Shown in pieces: positions 27,742 through 35,952 of a stretch of 64,000 bases of DNA (positions are counted from its first letter, which is position 1; every line of letters starts with the position of its first letter). A program made the translations under genes and the position numbers. Under the pieces are notes generated by a model. It had not been told where the DNA came from, made no database searches, and saw only the letters and a program-made list of their open reading frames with translations. This DNA is from Verrucomicrobiales bacterium (GTDB taxonomy: Bacteria; Verrucomicrobiota; Verrucomicrobiia; Limisphaerales; J093): the NCBI GenBank assembly GCA_015075445.1, contig JABTUJ010000002.1, positions 124,001-188,000 on the forward strand. Reading direction: 5' to 3'.

Positions 27742-28002
27742 TCAGCGGAACTGCCGCTCCTCGCGGGCGAGTTGGAGGTGTTCGTCGATGCTGGAGAAGA
27801 CCTGATCTCCGAACGTCTTTTGGATCCAGCGGCGATGCACGGCGGGAGTCCATCGCGGGCGCCGGGTGGACGGCGGGGTGATGCGAACCAGCTTCGCGAC
27901 CGGTCGGGAATCGCGCGTGACGAGGATCTCGCCCTCGAGTTCGAGCGCCGCCTCGGTCGCTGGCCAATGGAGTCGAAGCTCACGGATGGTGATGCGCTTC
28001 AC
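27742..28002 (-). CDS. Phd/YefM-family antitoxin
   Basis: 86 residues. The N terminus MKRITIRELRLHWPATEAAL followed by GEILVTRDSRPVAKLV is the Phd/YefM (prevent-host-death) DNA-binding fold. The C-terminal half (WTPAVHRRWIQKTFGD onward) would wrap the toxin. It lies 4 nt upstream of the PIN toxin. Antitoxins of this family normally repress their own operon. An AT-richer stretch just upstream of the ATG (ACATGTTTCACAAAACG, about 28015-28031) is where an operator would lie. Confidence 0.82.
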   Translation of the reverse strand: MKRITIRELRLHWPATEAALELEGEILVTRDSRPVAKLVRITPPSTRRPRWTPAVHRRWIQKTFGDQVFSSIDEHLQLAREERQFR

Positions 28003-28074
28003 ACGGGACGAGTAACATGTTTCACAAAACGGGTCAATCGGGGCCGACGCGAGCCGGTGGCGGATTGCGTCCGA

Positions 28075-30876
28075 TCAGTACCGGGCCTGGATGGTATAGC
28101 GTGATCCCTCCGGCTTCGGGAGGCGGATCCATTCCCGGGCGGGGTCGAAGTCGGTCCAGGGCGCGCCGTTGACCACGACCTCGCGCAGGGTCTGGCGCGT
28201 GGGGTGGCGAAGCCGGACGAGCAGCGTGGCGGGGCGGAGCGGTCCGGTGAATTCGACTTGGGCGGTAATCGAACCCTGCGCGGCCGCACTTTCGATCTGC
28301 AGATGGACAGGTCCGAACCAGGTGGGCGCCCCCCGGATCGTGATGCGCTGGCCGTCGGCCAGCCAGGCCCGCGGGATGGCCTGACCCACGAACAGGCAGC
28401 CGTCCCCGTGCAGTTCGTTGAGGAGCAAGTTGCGGTACAACTCGAACCACGCGCCGTCGGTACTGGGCGGCCCGAAGTACTGACCCCAGGCCCAGCGATG
28501 CTCGACGGGCTCGAGTTGGCCGTGGGAGAAAGCGCAGGCCATGGTCGAGTAGAACGTGCGAATGGCGGCCTCCGGTTCGTCACGCCGCAGGTAGGCGGTG
28601 CCCTGTGGGTTATAGACGGGTTCGTTGGCGGCGCCCCATTGCTTGAGGAAAAGGTTGTCCTCGTGATCGTGCAGCATCGCCGTGGCCAGCCAGCCGCGCG
28701 GGTCAATCGCCGCAAGCCGCACGAGGTGCAAGGGGCCGGTGTCCACGTCCGTGGGATACCACTGGTCGAAGAGGCGGCGCGGGAGGGTGGCGGCGCACGG
28801 CACATAGTTATGCCAGGTGCCGTCGGCCAGCGGCACGACCGGGGCCTTCACGCTGCCGCGGGCGAACGCGTGTTCGACATCTTCACGCAGCGTTCTCGCG
28901 GCCGCCAGGCAGGGACTCGCTTGCGAATGGCCGTACGCTTCAAGCGCCTGACCGAACACCGTCAGGCCGCCGACGAAATACGCGTTGGGGAAGGCCCAGG
29001 CTTGCGCGTCATGCGTCAGGTCATTGAGCGGAGCCACGATGAGGCCGGGTGCGGTCGGGGAAACGCGGGCGCGGGCGAGTTCCGCCAGACACCATTCGAG
29101 GGCCTTGAGCGAGGCGGGCAGCAGCCGCTCGAAGGCTGCCCGGTCCCGCGAGAGCAGGAAGTTCTGGCCGATGGCGTAGAGCATCGATGGGGTGTAAACG
29201 CCCCAGTCCGCATAGCCACCCACGCGGCCGTTCTCGCGTTGTTGGGACTGGAACATGGCGGCGAACTCGGCTTCGGCGACCGCGAAGTGGCCGCGCAAGC
29301 CGTACAGCATGTAATCGACATAGACGGCCTGGTTGATGGGCCAGTCGGCATTGAGCTGGCCGTAGGCGAAGTTCGAGTAGGGCAGGTCGATGCGGTCCAC
29401 GCCGTCCTGGGTCCGGAAGCGGGGCAGGCGGAGGGCATGCCAGAGGTTCGCCCGGAACAGCTCGTTGACCTTGGGCTCGGGGACCGCGAACTGGGCGCCT
29501 TGCTCGAGCCAATCCTCCCAGTGCCGGAGCGTGGCGGCGCGCGCGCGCGGGTAATAATCGAGCTCGTCGAGCGCAGGGACTTGCTGAGGCGGCACGACTG
29601 GCGAAGCGAGTTGGAGGACGATCCAGTTCGTTTGCTGGGGACGGAGCTTGCCCACACAGTCGAACTCGAGGTGGGGATCAGGATCCTGCCCGGCGGCAGC
29701 GCGAGGCACGACCGCGAAGCTGTTGTCGGCTTCGACTCGCAGCCAGATCGCCCCGGTTTCGCGGTCGGTGACGTCGTAGCGTCCCGGGCTGCCTCGCAGT
29801 TCGGGATGCCGGTTGGTACTCCCGGTGGCGAGGCGGAATCCGAATCGGACAGGGCCTTCCCCGCTGAGTTCGACGCGGGTGAACAGCACGCTGGCCACCT
29901 CGCCGCGCCGGTCGGGCGGGGCGGGGTGGAGCGGGGCGGCGAACTGCTCGATCCTGGCGCGTTGGCCGTCGCGCTCGAGGTGGGTGACGATGACCGGCAA
30001 CCCGTCGGTGAGATGTTGAGCCGTCCAGCGGGAGTCGGGCCAGAGCGGATCAAACCGGAAGCGATGGGGCGAAGCGTGGTCGGGGCGGACGCTGGCCCAG
30101 CGGTCGATGCCGAACTTGTAGAGCGAACCGTGGCGGGCGACGAGGGGGATGAGATGGCCGCGGGTGCCCATCCACGCGGTTTCCCAGGGGCGGTCCCAGG
30201 CGTTGGGATCGCCCATGTCCTCCCAACGGTTGGTGAAGCTGGCCAGGGTGGCTTCGGGCGACCGCCGCACCGCGTCCAGCGTCCGCTCGCCGGCGAGGGA
30301 GGCGAGGTGATCGGCCCAGGGAAGAGAGTCGTCGGCAAGGGTCACGTAGGCGTCGTGTTCCGGCAGCCACAGGGCGCGGTATTTGCGCAGTTGCAGCAGG
30401 CCGATCGCGAAGCCGCGGGTGCCGTCCTCGCGGGTCGGCACGGCGAGAACGGGCGCCCCGGGCGTGAGCGCGGGATCGTCCCGCAGTCGAGTGACCTGTC
30501 CGGGCGTCCCGTGCTCGAACAGGTACTTCCACATGGCGTCGCCGTTGTACTCGAACGGGAAAGCGCCGCCGCTTCGGTCGGCAACTGGCGGCCATTCGAC
30601 GTCCGCCTCAAGCACGTCCACATCACCGCCGCCCGCCTCGAACCGGGCGGGGTCCGCGAGTTGGTCGGTGGCTTCGAAGTCCACGCCGCGCGGCGGCGAG
30701 ACCTGCAAACCGGGTGAGCCGGGCAGGAGTCGCACGGAGAAGGACGAACGTGCGGGTGACTGGTGACCGAACGCGAGGCGCACGCGGGCAGTGTCGGCCT
30801 GGGCAAAGGCGAGGCACGTCAGGGCGACGGTGGCAGCACGGAGGGCTCGGACGGTGGGTGAGCAGTGGGTTCGCAT
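28075..30876 (-). CDS. Large secreted protein, six-hairpin glycosidase-like C-terminal region
   Basis: 933 residues with a signal peptide ending near AQA. The N-terminal 400 residues look like a beta-sandwich-rich segment (FEYNGDAMWKYLFEHGTPGQ). The region from about 470 to 800 has the Trp/Tyr-rich helical pattern of (alpha/alpha)6 six-hairpin glycosidases: NLWHALRLPRF, INQAVYVDYMLYGLRGHFAVAE, GGYADWGVYTPSMLYAIGQNF and LNDLTHDAQAWAFPNAYFVGG. A beta domain ends the protein. I do not recognise a specific CAZy family, so enzyme activity is inference. It is the last gene of the operon, 9 nt after the SGNH-type gene. Confidence 0.6.
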   Translation of the reverse strand: MRTHCSPTVRALRAATVALTCLAFAQADTARVRLAFGHQSPARSSFSVRLLPGSPGLQVSPPRGVDFEATDQLADPARFEAGGGDVDVLEADVEWPPVADRSGGAFPFEYNGDAMWKYLFEHGTPGQVTRLRDDPALTPGAPVLAVPTREDGTRGFAIGLLQLRKYRALWLPEHDAYVTLADDSLPWADHLASLAGERTLDAVRRSPEATLASFTNRWEDMGDPNAWDRPWETAWMGTRGHLIPLVARHGSLYKFGIDRWASVRPDHASPHRFRFDPLWPDSRWTAQHLTDGLPVIVTHLERDGQRARIEQFAAPLHPAPPDRRGEVASVLFTRVELSGEGPVRFGFRLATGSTNRHPELRGSPGRYDVTDRETGAIWLRVEADNSFAVVPRAAAGQDPDPHLEFDCVGKLRPQQTNWIVLQLASPVVPPQQVPALDELDYYPRARAATLRHWEDWLEQGAQFAVPEPKVNELFRANLWHALRLPRFRTQDGVDRIDLPYSNFAYGQLNADWPINQAVYVDYMLYGLRGHFAVAEAEFAAMFQSQQRENGRVGGYADWGVYTPSMLYAIGQNFLLSRDRAAFERLLPASLKALEWCLAELARARVSPTAPGLIVAPLNDLTHDAQAWAFPNAYFVGGLTVFGQALEAYGHSQASPCLAAARTLREDVEHAFARGSVKAPVVPLADGTWHNYVPCAATLPRRLFDQWYPTDVDTGPLHLVRLAAIDPRGWLATAMLHDHEDNLFLKQWGAANEPVYNPQGTAYLRRDEPEAAIRTFYSTMACAFSHGQLEPVEHRWAWGQYFGPPSTDGAWFELYRNLLLNELHGDGCLFVGQAIPRAWLADGQRITIRGAPTWFGPVHLQIESAAAQGSITAQVEFTGPLRPATLLVRLRHPTRQTLREVVVNGAPWTDFDPAREWIRLPKPEGSRYTIQARY

Positions 30877-30885
30877 GGCAATTCG

Positions 30886-32037
30886 TCAGGGAGGGTCCGG
30901 AGGCAGAGAAACACGTTGCCAGCCCTCGGTGCCGAGCCGGATGTCGCGTTCAACGAACTCCCAGATCACCAGTTGCTTGTTTCGCAGGAGGGCGGGACGA
31001 CGGAAGAGGTCCTGACGCACCAGGGTCGAGGCGCCCCCGTCGCTGACCAGGGAGGTGAGGGGTTGTTTCAGTTCCCGCGCCAGGTGGGCCACGAAGCCGG
31101 CGCCGCCCGGCTCATCGGTCTGGTAGATGCGCAGGAAGCTGTCACCGAGCACGAGCACCCGGGCCAGGGGTTCGTCCCGGTAGCCCTCCCGGGGATCGCC
31201 CTGGAGGACCTGCTCACAGGGGATGATCTCGGGCGCGATGGCCCGTTCGAGCGCCGGCACCTGGAGCATGCGGAGGAGGTCGCCCACGCGCTGGATGGGG
31301 GCGGGTCGGACCTCGTAGACCGCCGATCCGGCCTCGACCCAGCCCGAGCGCAGGACGTGTTGAGCGACGGCGCGGGCCGCCAGGGCGATGCCGGCCGGTG
31401 ACCAATGCGTGTCCTGGGCAAGGTAGAGCGCGGGAGTTCCGACCGTCGCCTCGCTTCGGGCCCGGGCGAACAGGGTGAACAGGTCGAGGAGTTCGACGTC
31501 GCTTGCTCGCAGCGCCTCCATCAAGCGGCGGGTCTCGGCACCGGGCGGGAGTTCCCAGGGCCCGGAACGGCGGGTGAGCCGATCCGGGTAGACGCTCTCT
31601 TTGTTCGGGACCGGCAGGACGAGCAAGCGCAGGCCCCGGGCGGCCAGTTGGTCCCGAAACGCCACAATGGCCTCCACCGCCTGCGTCACGTCGTCGGGGT
31701 GGCGTCCGGGGTCGGCGCGTTGGGTCAGAAACTGAACGCCGGGACGGTAGTACCACCAACCCTGGCGCCCCAGGAGCGCCTTCTCGCCGGCGGAGTGGAA
31801 CAACTGGAACTGGGCATACAGCATCCAGGGCCGGAGTCGGCGGGCGACCCAACTGGCGTCTTCCAGCGCCTGTTCGTAGGCCCGCAACCGTTCGGCGGTG
31901 GGGGGGTGACGGAAGAGGTCCAGGGCCTGGGGCCGCTCCCCACGGCCGACCTCGACCGCCCACTGGATCACGCCGACACTGCCAAGCAGGGCCAGAAAGC
32001 CGAGGGCGAACAGGCGTGACAGGGGCGGCGCGTGCAT
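30886..32037 (-). CDS. Membrane-anchored AlgX/AlgJ-like SGNH protein (polysaccharide O-acetylation)
   Basis: 383 residues. An N-terminal membrane anchor (LFALGFLALLGSVGVIQWAV) precedes a periplasmic SGNH-type domain. The AlgX/AlgJ catalytic signatures are present: DTHWSPAGI (Asp and His) and VLVLGDSFLRIY (Ser nucleophile). PVPNKESVYPDRL is also typical. In alginate-type systems such proteins pass or place acetyl groups on the exported polysaccharide together with the MBOAT protein AlgI, whose homologue lies 7 nt upstream. The ATG at 32035-32037 was taken because the longer frame extends antisense into algI. Confidence 0.82.
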   Translation of the reverse strand: MHAPPLSRLFALGFLALLGSVGVIQWAVEVGRGERPQALDLFRHPPTAERLRAYEQALEDASWVARRLRPWMLYAQFQLFHSAGEKALLGRQGWWYYRPGVQFLTQRADPGRHPDDVTQAVEAIVAFRDQLAARGLRLLVLPVPNKESVYPDRLTRRSGPWELPPGAETRRLMEALRASDVELLDLFTLFARARSEATVGTPALYLAQDTHWSPAGIALAARAVAQHVLRSGWVEAGSAVYEVRPAPIQRVGDLLRMLQVPALERAIAPEIIPCEQVLQGDPREGYRDEPLARVLVLGDSFLRIYQTDEPGGAGFVAHLARELKQPLTSLVSDGGASTLVRQDLFRRPALLRNKQLVIWEFVERDIRLGTEGWQRVSLPPDPP

Positions 32038-32044
32038 GGCCGGC

Positions 32045-33487
32045 TCAGAACTGGAAGTAGAGGAAGGGATTGGAGGATTGGGCGAACATGGCGAGGACGG
32101 CGACGCCGAACACGACGGCCAGGGCCATGGCTTTCGGCACGGTGAGCCGGGCCGCCCAGTCATGCGCCTGCTGGCGCTGAGCGACGAGCCCGGCCGCAAG
32201 TACCAGGAGGCAGGTGGTCTCCCGCCCGTACAGTTCGGCGGCGAGGAGCGCGCCGGCGAAGGTGGCCTCGCCACCCCCGAACATCGCGGCGAGGTAGCGA
32301 CCCGCCTCGGGCAGCGTGGCGGAGCGGAAGAAGACCCACGAGACGAGGACCAGTCCGAAGGTGAGGGCCACGCGCAGCGCGTGCGGCAGGCGTGCGTACA
32401 GGCTTCGTTTGCCCTGCCAGCGTTCGAGGATCAACCACGCGCCGTGGTAGGCGCCCCAGGCCACGAAGGTCCAATGGGCGCCGTGCCACAACCCGCCGAG
32501 CAGCATCACCACGGCGAGATTCAGGTAGGTGCGTCGTGACCCGCGCCGGTTGCCGCCGAGCGGCAGATACAGGTAGTCGCGCAGGAAGGTGCTGAGTGAG
32601 ATGTGCCAGCGCCGCCAGAAATCGGTGAGGCTCTCGGCGTGGTAGGGGGCGTTGAAGTTCTTGAGGAACTCGAATCCCAACATCCGGCCCAGCCCCAGCG
32701 CCATGTCGGAGTAGCCGGAGAAGTCGAAGTAGATCTGGAAGGCATAGGCGGTGACGCCGAACCAGGCATCGAAGGTGCCGAGCGATTGGGCGCCAAACGC
32801 CGCGTCGGCCACCGTCCCGAGCGGGTTGGCCAGCAGGACCTTCTTGCTGAAGCCGAGCATGAACAGCGCCGCGCCCGAGGCGAACTTCTCCCAGCCATGG
32901 GAGCGGGCCACGAGCTGGTCCGCCACCGTGCGGTAGCGCACGATGGGCCCCGCCACCAGTTGGGGAAACAGCGCGAGGTAACAGGCGAAGTCCGGCAGCG
33001 ACCGGGCGGGCGGCGCGTGGCCACGATAGACATCCAGGCTGTAGCTGAGCGCCTGGAAGACGTAGAAGGAGATGCCGATCGGCAGGGCCACCTCAAGCAG
33101 GCGCAATTCACCGGCACCGAGCCACCCCAACACGGCGTTCAGGTTCGCCTGCAGGAAGTTGAAGTACTTGAAGAAACCCAGGGTTCCCAGGCTCAACCCC
33201 ACAGCCGCCACCACCACCCAGGCACGTTGGCGGGGTCCGGCGCCCGGCTGCGTGAGCAGAAGTCCACTGGCGTGGCTGACCAGCGTGACCCAGAGCATCA
33301 GCAGGACGTACCAGGGATTCCACCAGCCGTAGAACCCGTAGCTCGCGATCAGCAGCCACCCGTTCCGGGTGCGGGACACCGCTTCCTCCGAGAGGCCCGC
33401 GACGTGGCCCACCCACGGCAGCGCGTAGTAGATCGCCAGGACGACCGGCAGAAAGTAGAAGAGGAAGATGTGCGTGCTGAAGACCAT
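32045..33487 (-). CDS. MBOAT O-acyltransferase (AlgI/DltB-like)
   Basis: 480 residues and about 10-12 membrane segments, the AlgI size. Landmarks are GISFYVFQALSYSLDVYRG, FPQLVAGPIVRY, SDMALGLGRMLGFEF, RRWHISLSTFLRDYLYLPLGGNR and the catalytic-His block MLLGGLWHGAHWTFVAWGAYHG. The protein transfers acyl groups across the inner membrane to a periplasmic acceptor. The gene follows the small lipoprotein gene by 3 nt and precedes the AlgX-like gene by 7 nt, so both partners of an O-acetylation machine are encoded together. Confidence 0.9.
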   Translation of the reverse strand: MVFSTHIFLFYFLPVVLAIYYALPWVGHVAGLSEEAVSRTRNGWLLIASYGFYGWWNPWYVLLMLWVTLVSHASGLLLTQPGAGPRQRAWVVVAAVGLSLGTLGFFKYFNFLQANLNAVLGWLGAGELRLLEVALPIGISFYVFQALSYSLDVYRGHAPPARSLPDFACYLALFPQLVAGPIVRYRTVADQLVARSHGWEKFASGAALFMLGFSKKVLLANPLGTVADAAFGAQSLGTFDAWFGVTAYAFQIYFDFSGYSDMALGLGRMLGFEFLKNFNAPYHAESLTDFWRRWHISLSTFLRDYLYLPLGGNRRGSRRTYLNLAVVMLLGGLWHGAHWTFVAWGAYHGAWLILERWQGKRSLYARLPHALRVALTFGLVLVSWVFFRSATLPEAGRYLAAMFGGGEATFAGALLAAELYGRETTCLLVLAAGLVAQRQQAHDWAARLTVPKAMALAVVFGVAVLAMFAQSSNPFLYFQF

Positions 33488-33490
33488 CAG

Positions 33491-33964
33491 CTACTCCGCG
33501 TCGGTCCATACGGCCCAGTAGAGGGTGTTCGTGGTTTGGCCGAAATACTGGTTGACGATGCCGCCCATGAAGAAGTCGTCGAGCGGGGCTTCGAGGGCGA
33601 GACGATGGGTCTGGCCGGAAGCAAACTGGCGCACCGAACCACCGATGCCGGGCGCACGGGCGTCGGCCGCCTCGACGCGGGCTTTCCACGGGTTGTAGTG
33701 ACCCACGTAGATCGTCCGATCGTCCACGGGGCCGCGATGCACCTCGAGGACTTCGTACTTCAGGATCGTGGCGTAATCGTAGAGGTCGCGCTTGAAGATG
33801 GCGCCCGGCGGGATCTCGAGCAGGCGGGCGGTCACCTCGAATTGGCCCTTCGTGGCCACGGGCGCGGAGGGGTTCCTGGCCCCCGACCCGGGGTCCTCGC
33901 GGCAGGAAGTGAGGAGCAGGCCGACTCCGAGGAGGCCGAGGCTCAGGCACGCAAGGGGTTTCAT
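33491..33964 (-). CDS. Small lipoprotein of unknown function in the O-acetylation operon
   Basis: 157 residues. Lipobox LLTSC (Cys about 20) at the end of the signal peptide. The mature part contains FKRDLYDYATILKYEVLEVH and DDRTIYVGHYNPW and ends MGGIVNQYFG with LYWAVWTDAE. I recognise no domain. It sits between the PD40 propeller gene, with which its ATG overlaps as ATGA, and algI, 3 nt downstream. It is therefore translated with them and may be an accessory subunit of the acetylation machinery. This is inference from position only. Confidence 0.65.
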   Translation of the reverse strand: MKPLACLSLGLLGVGLLLTSCREDPGSGARNPSAPVATKGQFEVTARLLEIPPGAIFKRDLYDYATILKYEVLEVHRGPVDDRTIYVGHYNPWKARVEAADARAPGIGGSVRQFASGQTHRLALEAPLDDFFMGGIVNQYFGQTTNTLYWAVWTDAE

Positions 33965-35937
33965 TTCAAGATCTCCGTCGCCGTCCAATGCGGTTCCCAG
34001 CCCTGACCGAGGTCGAGACGGGTGGCCGGGCTTGAGTCGGGGGCATCGGCCGCGGGCCACCGGATGATGGCCATGGTGATGTCCGGCACCTTCCCCAGGT
34101 CTTCCGCGCTGCGGGTGAAGAGGAGGTACTGGCCGTCAGGCGAGACGCACGCGCCGTAGAGGTGGTGGCCGGGTTCGGCATGGAGGCGTTGGCGGCTGGC
34201 CCCTTGGGTGTCCGCGGCCCACAATTCGGCGTGGCCGGGTTGCTCGGGAATGATGCCCCGGGCATAGACGATGCGCTGCCCGTCCGGGCTCCAGTCCGGC
34301 GTGCAGTTATACCGCTCTGTCTCGCTCACCGCCCGGATGGCGCCGGTGGCGAGGTCGAGGCAGCCGATGTTCCAGAAGGACCCGAGGCCGTTGGCGGTGC
34401 CGGCCAAGTGGCGGCCGTCGGGCGACCAGACGAGTTGGCCGACGATGCCTCGACGGGGGAACTCACGCACGACGGCGCGGTGGGTGAGCTCGATGAGGCA
34501 AATGCCCTGGGGTGTCAGACACGCAAGCTGACGCCCGTCCGGCCCCCAGGACGCCCACGGATAGTCCCGGCCCCAGACCACCGGGGCGCTGCCGTCGGCC
34601 TGGGCGACGACCAGTTCGAACGTGCCGTAGGTGTTGTTGTCGACGGCTTCGGAGCGTGGCAGACGGTAGTAGAGCAGTCGGGTCCCATCGGGGGAGAAGC
34701 GCGCTCCGGCCTCGTGGTACTCGGCGGTGCGGGTGATCGGGTGACGCCCCGAGCCGTCGGGTCGCAGCAGGAACAGATCCCAGTCACCGGCCGCCGTCTT
34801 GGCGCTGCAGACCAGCGTGCCACGACCGCGCAGTTCGGCCGCCAGCGTTGCGGGAGACGACGAGCCGGCAGGGGAGGGTTCGCCGGCCGGGGCGCGCGAT
34901 TGGTCGAAGATGTCGTGAGGGGTCCAGCAAGGCTCCCATCCGGCGGGCAACGTGAGCACCGGGCCGCGGTTCGCGTGCGGGTATAGCCCGCGGAGTTCGC
35001 CGCTGTCGCCCCCGAGGATCGGGGCGTCGCTCAGTCGCAGCAGACCCATGGGGGCACCGGCGCGCCCCGGATCTCCGTCTTCCTCGACATTGCCCGTGAA
35101 GAGTACGTAGCGGCCGTCCGGGGAGACGTGACCGCCATACACGTGCCGGCCATCCTCTCCAAAGACGAGCTGGCGGGAATCGCCCGCGATCGTGGTCTGC
35201 CAGAGTTGGGTCCAACCCTGGCCATCGTTGCCCGTCTGTCCCGGCGGACGCCACGAGAAGATCACGCGGCGCGAATCCGGGAACCAGTCCGGGGTACAGG
35301 AGTTCCCACGATTGACCGCCCTGGCTTCGCCCGTCAGGAGGTCGAGGCGGGCGACGCTCCAGCCGGTGCCATAGGAGTTGGCCACGCCGACCAGCCAACG
35401 GCCGTCGGGCGACCAGGTGGGTTGTTGGAAGAAGCCCTGGCGCGGCAGGGTGCGGAGGACCTCGAGCCGTTCGAGGTCGACGAAGCCGAAGCCCTTGACC
35501 GAGAGCGTCGCCACCTGGGTGGCGTCGGGACTGAAGCTCGCCCACGGCCATGCGCCGGCTGGCCCCAGAACGCGCACACCGGTGCCGTCGGCGTTCGCCA
35601 GCACCAACTCGCCCTGCGCGCCGTAACGGTTGCCGTCGATCGTCTCGACCCGGGGCAGTCGGCGGTAGAGCAGCCGCCGGCCGTCGCGGGAGACTTGCGG
35701 GGCGAACTCGCTGAAGTCCGGCGTCCATGTCAGCGGGCGGTGCTCCGAGGCGTCAGGGCGGCACGCAAAGAGATCCCAATCCCCGGCCGTGGAGCGTGCG
35801 CCATAGACGATCCAGCCGAGGTGCCTGACCTCGGAGGCGAGCACCCCGGTGGCGAAGGACTCCTGGGCAACCGGCGTGGGCAGGCAGGCGAGCCACGCGG
35901 TGAAGGCCAGGAAGCGGGGCAGAACACGCGTGCGCAT
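33961..35937 (-). CDS. Secreted TolB/PD40-type beta-propeller protein, internally duplicated
   Basis: 658 residues with a signal peptide ending about residue 24. WD40-like PD40 repeats dominate (FSPDATQVATLS, WSPDGRWLVGVA, WFPDSRRVIFSW, VSPDGRYVLFTG). The protein is two homologous halves, about 35-345 and 375-658. The phrases AGDWDLF.CRPD / AGDWDLFLLRPD, RLLYRRLPR / RLLYYRLPR and YGGHVSPDGRYVLFTG / YGACVSPDGQYLLFTR recur in the same order. Each half probably forms a complete propeller. Such modules bind proteins or glycans in the periplasm. It follows the GH39-like gene by 15 nt and overlaps the lipoprotein gene by 4 nt. Confidence 0.8.
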   Translation of the reverse strand: MRTRVLPRFLAFTAWLACLPTPVAQESFATGVLASEVRHLGWIVYGARSTAGDWDLFACRPDASEHRPLTWTPDFSEFAPQVSRDGRRLLYRRLPRVETIDGNRYGAQGELVLANADGTGVRVLGPAGAWPWASFSPDATQVATLSVKGFGFVDLERLEVLRTLPRQGFFQQPTWSPDGRWLVGVANSYGTGWSVARLDLLTGEARAVNRGNSCTPDWFPDSRRVIFSWRPPGQTGNDGQGWTQLWQTTIAGDSRQLVFGEDGRHVYGGHVSPDGRYVLFTGNVEEDGDPGRAGAPMGLLRLSDAPILGGDSGELRGLYPHANRGPVLTLPAGWEPCWTPHDIFDQSRAPAGEPSPAGSSSPATLAAELRGRGTLVCSAKTAAGDWDLFLLRPDGSGRHPITRTAEYHEAGARFSPDGTRLLYYRLPRSEAVDNNTYGTFELVVAQADGSAPVVWGRDYPWASWGPDGRQLACLTPQGICLIELTHRAVVREFPRRGIVGQLVWSPDGRHLAGTANGLGSFWNIGCLDLATGAIRAVSETERYNCTPDWSPDGQRIVYARGIIPEQPGHAELWAADTQGASRQRLHAEPGHHLYGACVSPDGQYLLFTRSAEDLGKVPDITMAIIRWPAADAPDSSPATRLDLGQGWEPHWTATEILK

Positions 35938-35952
35938 GCGGGGAGCCGTGAA

